DNA of 43,853 nt. Origin: Planctomycetota bacterium (GTDB lineage: Bacteria > Planctomycetota > GCA-002687715). Positions 7,709-16,215 of the stretch are shown here, piece after piece. The stretch spans positions 1 through 43,853 of the forward strand of contig NZBC01000207.1 in NCBI GenBank assembly GCA_002687715.1. The letters are read 5' to 3'. A program made the position numbers and the translations under genes. The notes under the pieces are model-generated. The model saw only the letters and a program-made list of their open reading frames with translations. It did no database searches and was not told the DNA's origin. Positions within the stretch are counted from its first letter, which is position 1; every line of letters begins with the position of its first letter.

Positions 7709-9028
7709 ATGCGCCATTGCTGCTCTCTTTCGTTGCTCGCCCTGATCGCCGTCGCCATTCCCGCGCAGGACCTCATATGGCCCGGTTTTCGCGGACCCGC
7801 CCGCAACGGAGTCGCCGCAGCCGCGAACCCGCCCGTGAAGTGGAGCGACGAGAAGAACGTCCGCTGGAAGGCGGAGCTGCCGGGCCCCGGATCAGCGAGC
7901 CCGATCATCGTCGGCGATCGCGTCTACGTCGCGTGCTACTCGGGCTACGGAATCCAGATCGACGACCACGGCGACAAGAAGGACCTGAAGCACCACCTCG
8001 TCTGCATCGACCGCAAGACCGGGAAGGTGGTCTGGGACCGCGCCATCCCCAGCCCACTCGAGAAAGACGCGCGCCGCGTCCAGATCACGGAACACGGGTT
8101 CGCAAGTCCGACGCCGATCTGCGATGGCCGGGCCATCTATGCCTACTTCGGGCATGCAGGCATCGTCGCGGTCGGCCTCGACGGCAATGTGCTGTGGAAG
8201 ACGGGAGTCGGCACACCGTCGAAGGACGCCCCACCCCCGACCAACACCGTCGTCCGCAAGGGTCAGACCCTCTCGCTGCGCTGGGGTGCCGGCGCGAGCC
8301 CCGTCCTGCACGAGAACCTCGTGATCGTGAACGCGTCGGAGGAGAGCAACTCCGTCCGCGCCTATGACAAGAAGACGGGCAAGCTCGTCTGGCACAAGGA
8401 GTCGTCCAACCTCGAGGGGTCGGCCACCTCGCCGGTGGTCGTCGGATCGGGCGACACCTCGGTCCTCGTCATCGTGCTGGCCGGAGAGATCTGGGGTCTC
8501 GCACCGAAGACGGGCAAACCCCTCTGGTCGGTCGAGACGAAGTCCCGCGGCGGCATGTGTCCGACCCCCGTCGCGGACGGCAGCCGGGTGTACGCGTTCG
8601 GCGGCGGCGACGACAGCTACGCCATCAACTTCGACCCGACGTCCGACGACGCCGAGAAGACCCGCATCGCCTGGAAGAGCGCGAAGCTCGACATCTGCTC
8701 ACCCACCCTCCACGCTGACCGCCTGTACCTCGTCAGCACCCAGGGATTCGGAAGCGTCCTCGACACCAAGACCGGCGACATCCTCGTCCCCCGCGCCCGC
8801 CTCGACGGCCGCACGGGCAGCATCTACGCGTCTCCGACTCTCGCCAACGGCCGCCTTTACATAGCGACCCGCAAGCGCGGCGTGTACGTCTACTCCGCGA
8901 GGGACTTCAAGCTCCTCTCCCGCAACGAGCTCACGGACGACACCCGCTTCGACGCTTCTCCCGCAGTGGCGGGCAAGGAGCTGTATCTGCGGTCGGAGAA
9001 GTACCTGTATTGCATCGCCAGCTCGTGA
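7709..9028 (+). CDS. Secreted PQQ-like (BamB-type) beta-propeller protein
   Basis: 439 residues from the ATG at 7709, which begins a signal peptide MRHCCSLSLLALIAVAIPAQ. The mature protein starts DLIWPGFRGPARNG, the opening typical of large families of PQQ-like propellers in planctomycetes. Blades carry the tryptophan-docking pattern G-K-x-x-W: TGKVVWDRAIP, DGNVLWKTGVG, TGKLVWHKESS, TGKPLWSVETK. Blades also begin with strands such as SASPIIVGDRVYVACY and SPTPICDGRAIYAYFG. No dehydrogenase active-site residues (such as the Asp/Asn pair of quinoprotein dehydrogenases) are evident, so it is a scaffold or binding propeller rather than a recognised enzyme. A sigma70-like promoter follows it, so the next gene is probably transcribed separately. 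Confidence 0.85.
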   Translation: MRHCCSLSLLALIAVAIPAQDLIWPGFRGPARNGVAAAANPPVKWSDEKNVRWKAELPGPGSASPIIVGDRVYVACYSGYGIQIDDHGDKKDLKHHLVCIDRKTGKVVWDRAIPSPLEKDARRVQITEHGFASPTPICDGRAIYAYFGHAGIVAVGLDGNVLWKTGVGTPSKDAPPPTNTVVRKGQTLSLRWGAGASPVLHENLVIVNASEESNSVRAYDKKTGKLVWHKESSNLEGSATSPVVVGSGDTSVLVIVLAGEIWGLAPKTGKPLWSVETKSRGGMCPTPVADGSRVYAFGGGDDSYAINFDPTSDDAEKTRIAWKSAKLDICSPTLHADRLYLVSTQGFGSVLDTKTGDILVPRARLDGRTGSIYASPTLANGRLYIATRKRGVYVYSARDFKLLSRNELTDDTRFDASPAVAGKELYLRSEKYLYCIASS

Positions 9029-9039
9029 ATCACACGCCG

Positions 9040-9068
9040 TTGACGGCGCCGATTGCCCCCCGTAGTCT
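9040..9068 (+). promoter_or_regulatory. Sigma70-like promoter for the 9109 gene
   Basis: TTGACG (9040-9045) and TAGTCT (9063-9068) are separated by exactly 17 bp, in the gap between the PQQ protein stop (9028) and the ATG at 9109. It is one of the two best promoter matches seen in the window, the other being at 29911-29939. Transcription would start near 9075 and could cover the three overlapping genes 9109-13900. Confidence 0.55.
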
Positions 9069-9108
9069 CGATTGGTTGCACGATTACCGCAGTTCTCCCG
9101 GAGTTGCC

Positions 9109-11088
9109 ATGACTCGCCTCTTCGCCATCCTCGGCCTCCTGATCCTCGTCGCTGTTCCCGTCGGTGCACAGGACCTGACGAAAGACGAGATCGTAGTCCG
9201 GGTGAAGCCGGCATCGATCACCATCCCGATCGGCCAGACGAAGCAGGTCGAGGCCGAGGTCGTCGACATCGGTGGCCGGCCTGTGAAGAACGTCCCGGTG
9301 TTCTTCTTCTCGCGGAACCGACGTGCCGTGAGCGTCACCGGCGACGGCAAGGTCACGGCCCGCAAGCCGGGGACGTTCAAGGTCGTGGCGCGGGCGGTGG
9401 TCGGCCGCCAGCGGCGTGGACCCTCTGCGACCGTCACCGTGACCGTCCCCTTCCCGGAGGCCGCCGCGGTCGAGTTCCGCAATGCACCCACCCGGCTCTA
9501 CGTCGGGACGTCCGTTCGCATCGGCGCGGTCATCGTCGACAAGAACGGGGTCGTCCGCAACGACCTCGACGCCAAGCTCGCTTCGGACAGCGACCAGGTC
9601 GCGCGGATCGACGGTTTCGGGACCGTCACCGGCACCCACCCCGGCAAGACCGTCATCAAGGCGAGCCACCGCAGTCTCACCGCCGAGCACACGATCGAGG
9701 TGCTCGCGAATCCGGTCGCGAACATCGAGCTCACGCCGAACTCGACCAAGGTCCGCACCGGCGACGTGGTCAAGTTCACAGCCGGCCTCCGCAAAGCGGA
9801 CGGCTCCGAGGTCACGGGCGTTCCCGTTCACTACTCGTTGACCGCGAAGCCCGACGACACCCTCGGCAACGCCGCCACGGGTCAGATCGAGCAGGACGGC
9901 CGCTTCGTCGCCGAGTCCCCTGGGTACTACACGGTGGTCGCATCGTCCGGCTCGGCCATCGCGCGGACGACGATCCGGGTGGTCAAGCGGTTCAAGAAGC
10001 AGCGCAAGGTCGAGGTCATCGGACGCGGCTCGGTCACCGATACCCACACCTCGGATCTCTGGGTCTGGGAAGGCGTCGATGGCCGTGACTACTGCGTCAC
10101 GGGCACGTGGGGCGCCAACGGCGTTGCCCATTTCTGGGACGTCACCAACCCGGGAGAGATCAAGAAGATCTCGTCGGTCACGGTCGACGCGCGCACGGTC
10201 AACGATGTCAAGGTGTCGAAGGACGGCAAGATCTGCATCCTGAGTCGCGAGGGAGCGTCCAACCGCAAGAACGGCATCGTCATCCTCGACGTGGTCGATC
10301 CGACCAATCCCAAGATCCTGTCCGAGTTCACGACGGACCTGACGGGCGGCGTCCACAACTTGTTCATCGACGGCCACTACGTCTACGCGCTCAGCGCCGG
10401 CCGCCGCTACGACATCATCGACATCAAGGATCCCCAAAGCCCCAAGCGGGTGTCCTCGTACCAGATCTTCGAGCCTGGCGCGTCGATCCACGACGTGTGG
10501 GTCGAGGACGGCATCGCGTACTCGTCCAACTGGCGCTACGGAATCCACATGGTGGACGTCGGCAACGGTATCGCCGGCGGCTCGCCCGAGAACCCGAAGA
10601 AGATCTCCAGCTACGCCTACCCGAGCGGCTGGAACCACGCTGCCTTCCCGTTCAAGAGCCAGGAGACCGGCAAGCGCTACGTCGTCGCGGGTGACGAAGC
10701 GTTCCCGTTCGGACTCCACACCAAGGACACGCCGACCTACGCCCGGGGTTGGATGCACTTCATCGACTTCACCGACCTCGAGAAGCCGAAGGAGGTTGCG
10801 CGCTACCAGGTCCCGGAGGCCGGTACCCACAACCTGTGGATCGAGGGCGACCTCATGTACGCCGCGTACTACAACGGCGGCCTGCGCGTCGTGGACATCT
10901 CCGGCGACCTCATGGGCGACCTCTACAAGCAAGGTCGCGAGGTCGCGTGGTTCATCCCGACCGACAAGGCGGGCAAGATCGCCAACGCGCCCATGGTCTG
11001 GGGGCCGCAGCCGCACAAGGGCCACATCTTCTTCACCGACTGGAACTCGGGCCTGTGGGCCGTGAAGCTCTCGGGCGACAAGCAATGA
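9109..11088 (+). CDS. Secreted Ig-like plus LVIVP-repeat protein
   Basis: A 659-residue exported protein; the ATG at 9109 begins signal peptide MTRLFAILGLLILVAVPVGAQ, while earlier in-frame codons lack one. Residues 25-300 look like three bacterial Ig-like (Big_2 type) domains, each with a run such as IPIGQTKQVEAEVVD, LYVGTSVRIGAVIVD or VRTGDVVKFTAGLR and a serine/glycine-rich closing strand. Residues 305-659 are LVIVP/choice-of-anchor B repeats: HFWDVTNPGEIKKISSV, VILDVVDPTNPKILSEF, DIIDIKDPQSPKRVSSY, HFIDFTDLEKPKEVARY, RVVDISGDLMGDLYKQ. It differs from the LVIVP protein at 6091 in having N-terminal Ig domains and no extra C-terminal domain. Its stop overlaps the ATG of the next gene by 4 bp. 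Probably cell-surface binding; ligand unknown. Confidence 0.78.
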   Translation: MTRLFAILGLLILVAVPVGAQDLTKDEIVVRVKPASITIPIGQTKQVEAEVVDIGGRPVKNVPVFFFSRNRRAVSVTGDGKVTARKPGTFKVVARAVVGRQRRGPSATVTVTVPFPEAAAVEFRNAPTRLYVGTSVRIGAVIVDKNGVVRNDLDAKLASDSDQVARIDGFGTVTGTHPGKTVIKASHRSLTAEHTIEVLANPVANIELTPNSTKVRTGDVVKFTAGLRKADGSEVTGVPVHYSLTAKPDDTLGNAATGQIEQDGRFVAESPGYYTVVASSGSAIARTTIRVVKRFKKQRKVEVIGRGSVTDTHTSDLWVWEGVDGRDYCVTGTWGANGVAHFWDVTNPGEIKKISSVTVDARTVNDVKVSKDGKICILSREGASNRKNGIVILDVVDPTNPKILSEFTTDLTGGVHNLFIDGHYVYALSAGRRYDIIDIKDPQSPKRVSSYQIFEPGASIHDVWVEDGIAYSSNWRYGIHMVDVGNGIAGGSPENPKKISSYAYPSGWNHAAFPFKSQETGKRYVVAGDEAFPFGLHTKDTPTYARGWMHFIDFTDLEKPKEVARYQVPEAGTHNLWIEGDLMYAAYYNGGLRVVDISGDLMGDLYKQGREVAWFIPTDKAGKIANAPMVWGPQPHKGHIFFTDWNSGLWAVKLSGDKQ

Positions 11089-12191
11089 GCCGGTCCGCCG
11101 ACCTCGCCGCCGCGGCGATCACAGTCGTCTTCGCTGCGACAGCGTCTCTCGCCGCCCAGGAGAAGCCCGTCGCCATTCGGGAGTCGAGCGGTCTCGAGTA
11201 CCACGTCCTGGTCGCGGCCGAGTCCGCCGACGAGGTCTACAAGGTCGCCTTCGACGGGAAGAAGGCCCGGGTGACCAAGGTCGTCAACGTCGGGTACCAG
11301 CCGACCGAAGTCGAGGGTCCGCACGGACTCACCGTGGGTCCCAAGGGACGGTACTGGTACCTCTCGATGGCCCACGGCAAACCGTTCGGCATCCTCTACA
11401 AGTACGACGCGAAGAACGACGAGCTCGTCGGCCAGACCGAGCTGGGGATGTTCCCGGCGACGATGCAGATCTCCAAGTCCACGGGGCTGCTGTACTGCGT
11501 CAACTTCAACCTCCACGGACGCATGCTCCCGAGCTCCGTCTCCATCGTCGATCCCGACGAGATGGTCGAGGTCGGACGCACGATCACCGGCCCCATGCCT
11601 CATGGCTCGCGCCTGTCGCCGGACGGCCTCCACCATTATTCATGCGCCATGATGTCCGGGCACCTCTTCGAGATCGATGCCGCCACCTTCGGCGTCACGC
11701 GACGGCTCCAGCTCGACGAGAAGCAGCCCAAGGGCCACGACTCCAACGTCAAGCCGACGTGGGTCCAGCCCCACCCCAAGCTGCGCCGCGCCTACGCCGC
11801 GTTGAACGGCGCCGCCCAGATCGCCGAGATCGATCTCGACACCTGGCGCGTTACCCGCCGCTTCAAGACCGCCAAGGGTCCCTACAACCTCGAGGTCTCC
11901 CCGGACGGCAAGAGGCTCGTCGTCAGCTACAAGACCGCGGGCGCCGTCGGCATCTGGGACCTCCTATCAGGCAAGGAGCTCGCCCGCATCCCCTCCACCC
12001 GCCGCGTCACCCACGGCGTCCTCATCTCCCCCGACGGTCGCTACGCCTTCGTCTCCTGCGAGGGCGTCGGCTCCGAAAAGGGCGCCGTCGACGTCTTCGA
12101 CCTGTCGACCAACCTGAAGGTCGCGTCCGTCGACGTCGGCCTGCAGGCGGGCGGCATCGCGTTTTGGAAGACGGTGAAGCGGGGGTCGTGA
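11085..12191 (+). CDS. YncE-like (YVTN-type) beta-propeller protein, secreted
   Basis: 368 residues, starting at an ATG that overlaps the previous stop (ATGA). Residues 1-23 are a signal peptide (AAAITVVFAATASLAAQ). The body is a propeller of YncE/cytochrome cd1-like type: GLTVGPKGRYWYLSMA, VSIVDPDEMVEVGRTI, SRLSPDGLHHYSCAM, AEIDLDTWRVTRRFK, LEVSPDGKRLVVSY, GIWDLLSGKELARIP, VLISPDGRYAFVS, VDVFDLSTNLKVASVDVG. No heme-binding or catalytic motif is seen. Its last bases overlap the GTG of the next gene, so it is co-translated with both neighbours. Together with the upstream LVIVP protein it suggests an exported propeller pair with a shared role. Confidence 0.8.
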   Translation: MSRSADLAAAAITVVFAATASLAAQEKPVAIRESSGLEYHVLVAAESADEVYKVAFDGKKARVTKVVNVGYQPTEVEGPHGLTVGPKGRYWYLSMAHGKPFGILYKYDAKNDELVGQTELGMFPATMQISKSTGLLYCVNFNLHGRMLPSSVSIVDPDEMVEVGRTITGPMPHGSRLSPDGLHHYSCAMMSGHLFEIDAATFGVTRRLQLDEKQPKGHDSNVKPTWVQPHPKLRRAYAALNGAAQIAEIDLDTWRVTRRFKTAKGPYNLEVSPDGKRLVVSYKTAGAVGIWDLLSGKELARIPSTRRVTHGVLISPDGRYAFVSCEGVGSEKGAVDVFDLSTNLKVASVDVGLQAGGIAFWKTVKRGS

Positions 12192-13900
12192 CGCGCACGG
12201 TCGTCGCCGGAGTCGCCGTCGTCCTGCTGGTCCTCGCCGGCTGGACGATCCTGCGACCCGGGGACGGCGCTCACCGCTCCGGGTCCGCGCCTTCGCCCGA
12301 GAGCCTGGCTGAGGGCGGGCCCGATCAGGCACGCGCCAGATCCGCCCCAGTTCGAAGCGAACCCTTCGCCGGCGCGGAAGACTGGTGGGCGTTGCGGCTG
12401 ACGGACGAAGCAACCGCGGCCCCGGTCATCGGCGGCCAGGTGTTCACCGTGGCAGACCGCTCAGGCCCGGTCACGCGTGATGCTCTGGCGGCATCGTCGG
12501 GCAGGGATGGGGTCGCCGCTCTCCCGAGCAACGGAGCCTACGTCGTCATCGCCAAGGGCTACTGTCCCAAGTGGTGCGACGTGGGCGCCACCGGCATCAC
12601 CGACACCCGACTGCAGAAACCCGGCTCCCTCTTCGGCACCATCACGGACATCACTGGCGCCCCGGTCTCCGGACTCAAGGTCACGTTCAGCGTCGAGTCG
12701 AAACGCTCTCCCGCGACCCTCTCCGACGACGCCGCGGTCATCCTGCCCGACGCCTCCGAAGCCGGGATCGCGGCTGCCGCGATCACCGACGAAACCGGCG
12801 CATTTCGGGTCGATGGACTGCCGGACGGCGCGACAGTGTTCTGCCACCTCGACACGATCGACTATCGCGTAAGGGGCTACGGCGCGAACGAACCGATCGT
12901 GGTCCGGCGCCCGCACGCCCGGCTCGATATCCGTGTGTTCCCGGTCTATCTCGGGGTCGTTGCGCTGAAGGGGTGGCTCCGCGGTGGCGACACCTGGTTG
13001 CGGTTCGCGCAGCGACCAGTGCCTCCGGGCCTGCGCTCACCCGCAGACAGCGACATGAATCCCTCGGCCCGGGACAGCCAGGAGGGCTGGTGGGGGACGT
13101 GCGAGGAGGTCTACCTACGCGCCGCCCGAGAGGCGAGGCTCGACGAGTCCGTGCCACTGAGGAGAATCCTCTACTTCGGCGAGGGAGTCGAACGCGTCGA
13201 CCCCGTCGTCACGGCCCACGGATGGTCGCTCAACGAGTTCGATGTTCGAATCCCGCTTGGGGACATTGCGCTCTGCCTGCCATCCCACCTCGGCAGGCAG
13301 CATGTGAAGATCGTCGATGCGGGGCGATACCAGACCCACCTCGACCCTGACCACCGGCGCGTGAAGCTCCGGTTCCTGGGCGCCGACGGGATGACCCCCG
13401 AGTCAGTCGCGATCCCGTGCACCGTTCGCAAGCGAGACGTGAACGGACGAATCGTGCTACGCCGGTCCTCGACGCCGACGAACGGCGGAGTGGTCGAAGC
13501 GCTGCTTCCGGTCGGCCAATACGTCGTGCAGCCCTCGTTCGGGGCCGCGTCCTGGCCCGTCACGTCATTGGAAGCGTTCGCACCCAAGAGAATCGAGGTC
13601 GCACAGGACGGCGACCAGTTCGACCTCGTCCTCGACGACGAGGTGCGGCTGGTCCGCCTGACAGTTCGCGATCACCGCTCCGGGAAGTTGCTGCCTTCAT
13701 TCTGGTGCGATTTCTCCCATGAACTCCGGGGTTTCTTCCAGCTTGATCCGGTCTTCCGACGGGGTGAGCTCGTGTTCGTGTCACCGCGCGCGTCCCTGCC
13801 GATCACGGTGTCCATGACTTCGGGGTGGAATGGCCGGCGCACCAAGAAGCTCACGCTCACCCCGAAATGGGGTCTCAACGAGGTGATCGTGGACCTGTAG
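12188..13900 (+). CDS. Membrane-anchored protein with carboxypeptidase-regulatory-like domain, function unknown
   Basis: 570 residues from a GTG that overlaps the previous TGA (GTGA). N-terminal segment VVAGVAVVLLVLAGWTIL is a signal anchor, followed by a Ser/Pro/Gly-rich linker. Residues about 145-240 resemble a carboxypeptidase regulatory-like (prealbumin-type) domain: GSLFGTITDITGAPVSGLKVTFS and later ITDETGAFRVDGLPDGATVFC. The remainder is beta-rich with further prealbumin-like strands (VRLVRLTVRDHRSGKLLPSF) but no recognised catalytic motif. It ends 15 bp from the stop of the convergent gene at 13916. I do not recognise the whole protein. Such domains usually act in adhesion or as structural modules. 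Confidence 0.6.
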   Translation: MTRTVVAGVAVVLLVLAGWTILRPGDGAHRSGSAPSPESLAEGGPDQARARSAPVRSEPFAGAEDWWALRLTDEATAAPVIGGQVFTVADRSGPVTRDALAASSGRDGVAALPSNGAYVVIAKGYCPKWCDVGATGITDTRLQKPGSLFGTITDITGAPVSGLKVTFSVESKRSPATLSDDAAVILPDASEAGIAAAAITDETGAFRVDGLPDGATVFCHLDTIDYRVRGYGANEPIVVRRPHARLDIRVFPVYLGVVALKGWLRGGDTWLRFAQRPVPPGLRSPADSDMNPSARDSQEGWWGTCEEVYLRAAREARLDESVPLRRILYFGEGVERVDPVVTAHGWSLNEFDVRIPLGDIALCLPSHLGRQHVKIVDAGRYQTHLDPDHRRVKLRFLGADGMTPESVAIPCTVRKRDVNGRIVLRRSSTPTNGGVVEALLPVGQYVVQPSFGAASWPVTSLEAFAPKRIEVAQDGDQFDLVLDDEVRLVRLTVRDHRSGKLLPSFWCDFSHELRGFFQLDPVFRRGELVFVSPRASLPITVSMTSGWNGRRTKKLTLTPKWGLNEVIVDL

Positions 13901-13915
13901 CGGGGCGGGTCGTGG

Positions 13916-15955
13916 TCACCGGCCGTACGACGTCACCGAACCCTCGCTCCCGACGACCAGCCCGCCCGGCGAAGACACCACGTTTCCCACTCGTACCGAG
14001 TGGAGGAGCGGCTGCCGACGTTTCAGCTGTCCGGTGTCAAGATCGATCTCGCGCAGCTCGGCGGGGTGGGTCGTGGTGAAGCAGACGCGATTGCCGACGA
14101 CCGCGGGGCGGCCGCGCAGCGACGCCGTGGCCCCGGACCGGCGTGCCGGGGGGACCTTCCAGCGAGTGGTGCCCGTGGTGAGATCGATGGCGATGAGGTT
14201 GGCGCCGGAGACGACGAGGAGATCGTCAAAGACGCCGAGGAACTCGCGGGCGCCGGTGGCGACGCGGGGATTGGCACCGCGGACGCGGGTGAGCTTGCCC
14301 GTCTTCAGATCGGCGGCGTACAGCAACGAGGTGTCCAGCGGTGCGAAGTACAGCTTGTCGCCGTGGAACGCCGGGCGGGCAGGAAGCCAGCCCGGGCTAC
14401 GGTTGAGCATGCCGCCGCGCCAGCCACGGCGGCGCCGGCCGAATCCGAAGTCATCGAACGTCGGCTCTCTCGGGTAGACGGATTGCCAGACGATGCTGCC
14501 GGTGACGCCGTCGACGGCGCACACCACGCCCATGTTGGTCGTGTAGTAGAGGACGCCCTGGTGCTCGGCGACGTGTCCCGGGATGGCCGCGCGGCGTGGG
14601 TTGCCGCCGCGGCCGAGCTCGGTCTGCCCCACGCCGGTGTAGGTGCGCCAGCGCAACCGACCGGTGTCTCGCTCGAACGCACAGAGCCAGTGGTGGTACA
14701 TGCCCATCAGCACCGTGCCGGCCGCGAACAATGTGTCCCCCACGACAAGGGGCGGCTGATTGACGCTGAGCTTCGCCAGGAACTCGGTCTCGACCTCGGA
14801 GCGGCCGGTGATCTTCGCGTGCGTCCAGCGCACCCGTCCGGTCTCGCGGTCGACCGCGATCAACTTGTGGGACGGGATCGAACGGAAGATGGATCGCCAC
14901 GGGTTGTCGACCAACGGCTCGCCCTCGAGATAGGCGAACACGAGGTCGCGATCCACGATGACGCGGTGCTGCAGGTCCGGGTTCTCGGCCCCGGTGAATC
15001 CGCCTGAGGGGATGATGATCGACCGCCACAGATCCGTGCCACGCACGAGGTCGCGGCCGCGCAGCACGATCCCGTCGGAATAGAAGGTCGTGTCTCCGTC
15101 CACGACGGGGATCACGGGGTAGTGATCGGGCGCCTCGGAGTTCGAGCCGAAGAAGTCGCGACCGCCGTCGTTCCGCAGGAACGGGCGGTTCCACGCGGGG
15201 GCGCGGACGACGCGCGCGGACGACGGCGTGGCCTGGGACGCAGGTACCCTGGATACGAGATCGTCCACGAAGCGAACGAGTGGCGTGGACCGTCCACGGA
15301 CGACGACTTCGGTCTCCCGATGGTCCCGCCGGCAGGTCACGGCCAGTGACCGCAACACGTCGCCGCGCCCCGCCCCCCAGGCCGCCATCGCATCGCGCGC
15401 GAGCATCTGCGTCACGAACGCCTTCGGGTCATCCGGAACCAGCTCCTCCACCAGCGCCCGCCGGGCCACGAGTCGCGCCTCGGCGAATCGCCCGTGTTCG
15501 AGCAGAAGATCTACGAGAGCGAGATACGCGTCGCGGCCGCTATTGGTCAGGGCGAACCGGCGCGCCACGTCGACCAACGCCGCTTCGTCGTGAAGACTCC
15601 GGGCCGGGTCGAGAAGACGTCGCGCCTGCGGCTCGATCAACTCGCGGTAGCGTTCGAGACCACCACCCGGCAGGGCCCGGATGCGATCCATGACCCTCGA
15701 CCGGGCGCCTACGTAGTACCGCCCTACGGCTACGACCTTCGCCGCGCAGCCGTCCAGCGCCTCCTGCCACACCTGCAGGGCGAGGTCACGGCGATCGCGC
15801 TTCAGCGCTAGCTCCGCCCGAGCAAGCTGCTGCTGCAGGATGGGATCATCCGGGACCGACAGACGATCAGTCTGGCCGCACGCCGCCCCGCTGAAGATCA
15901 ACGTCAGCGTGATCATGCTCGCGATAGCGAGCGGTCGGGAATCGCGCGTGAGCAG
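13916..15955 (-). CDS. Exported PQQ-like beta-propeller protein with helical N-terminal region
   Basis: About 679 residues. The start is uncertain: a GTG at 15955 gives VLLTRDSRPLAIASMITLTLIFSGAACG, a signal peptide with two arginines, while the ATG at 15916 gives one without positive charge. A lipoprotein cleavage at the Cys is possible but the lipobox is poor. Residues 35-240 are alpha-helical and TPR-like (QQQLARAELALKRDRRDLALQVWQEAL; AYLALVDLLLEHGRFAEARLVARRAL). The rest is a PQQ-like propeller with TGRVRWTHAK, TGRLRWRTYT, TGSIVWQSVY, TGTTRWKVPP and LDTGQLKRRQ. The TPR-plus-propeller architecture and length set it apart from the other six PQQ proteins here. Role unknown, probably periplasmic. 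Confidence 0.75.
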   Translation of the reverse strand: MLTRDSRPLAIASMITLTLIFSGAACGQTDRLSVPDDPILQQQLARAELALKRDRRDLALQVWQEALDGCAAKVVAVGRYYVGARSRVMDRIRALPGGGLERYRELIEPQARRLLDPARSLHDEAALVDVARRFALTNSGRDAYLALVDLLLEHGRFAEARLVARRALVEELVPDDPKAFVTQMLARDAMAAWGAGRGDVLRSLAVTCRRDHRETEVVVRGRSTPLVRFVDDLVSRVPASQATPSSARVVRAPAWNRPFLRNDGGRDFFGSNSEAPDHYPVIPVVDGDTTFYSDGIVLRGRDLVRGTDLWRSIIIPSGGFTGAENPDLQHRVIVDRDLVFAYLEGEPLVDNPWRSIFRSIPSHKLIAVDRETGRVRWTHAKITGRSEVETEFLAKLSVNQPPLVVGDTLFAAGTVLMGMYHHWLCAFERDTGRLRWRTYTGVGQTELGRGGNPRRAAIPGHVAEHQGVLYYTTNMGVVCAVDGVTGSIVWQSVYPREPTFDDFGFGRRRRGWRGGMLNRSPGWLPARPAFHGDKLYFAPLDTSLLYAADLKTGKLTRVRGANPRVATGAREFLGVFDDLLVVSGANLIAIDLTTGTTRWKVPPARRSGATASLRGRPAVVGNRVCFTTTHPAELREIDLDTGQLKRRQPLLHSVRVGNVVSSPGGLVVGSEGSVTSYGR

Positions 15956-16215
15956 CACCGACCCGACCGTACCACGACAGGCCCACCGGAAGCGCAGACC
16001 TCCACGTCCGCGTTGGGTCCGGACCCGGCTGTCGCCGGCGGAGCAGATCTGGAGGGCGTGTGAAACAATCTGCTCCTCCGGCACGAGTGGAGAGTCGACT
16101 GCCCCACCGATGGCATCGCGATCACTCGAGACCCATGACTCCGGTTTGTTAGGCTTGTGGGGTCCCGGACGCCCCGTTTGGCACGTCCGGCCCCCCCCAA
16201 CACCCGGAGTCTGTC

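Noticed and set aside
6493..8367. A 624-codon plus-strand frame crossing a divergent intergenic region
   Set aside because: It is antisense to the LVIVP gene and out of frame with the PQQ gene; both neighbours have signal peptides and family motifs.
8890..11085. A 731-codon open frame on the minus strand opposite the LVIVP protein
   Set aside because: It is the antisense shadow of a GC-rich gene: rich in R, D, V and L, no domain motif, and the plus-strand gene has a signal peptide, recognised repeats and a promoter.
14378..14405. Short palindromic stretch around AGCCCGGGCT inside the PQQ/TPR gene
   Set aside because: It is short, in frame and explainable by GC-rich coding sequence; I could not show a second copy in the window.
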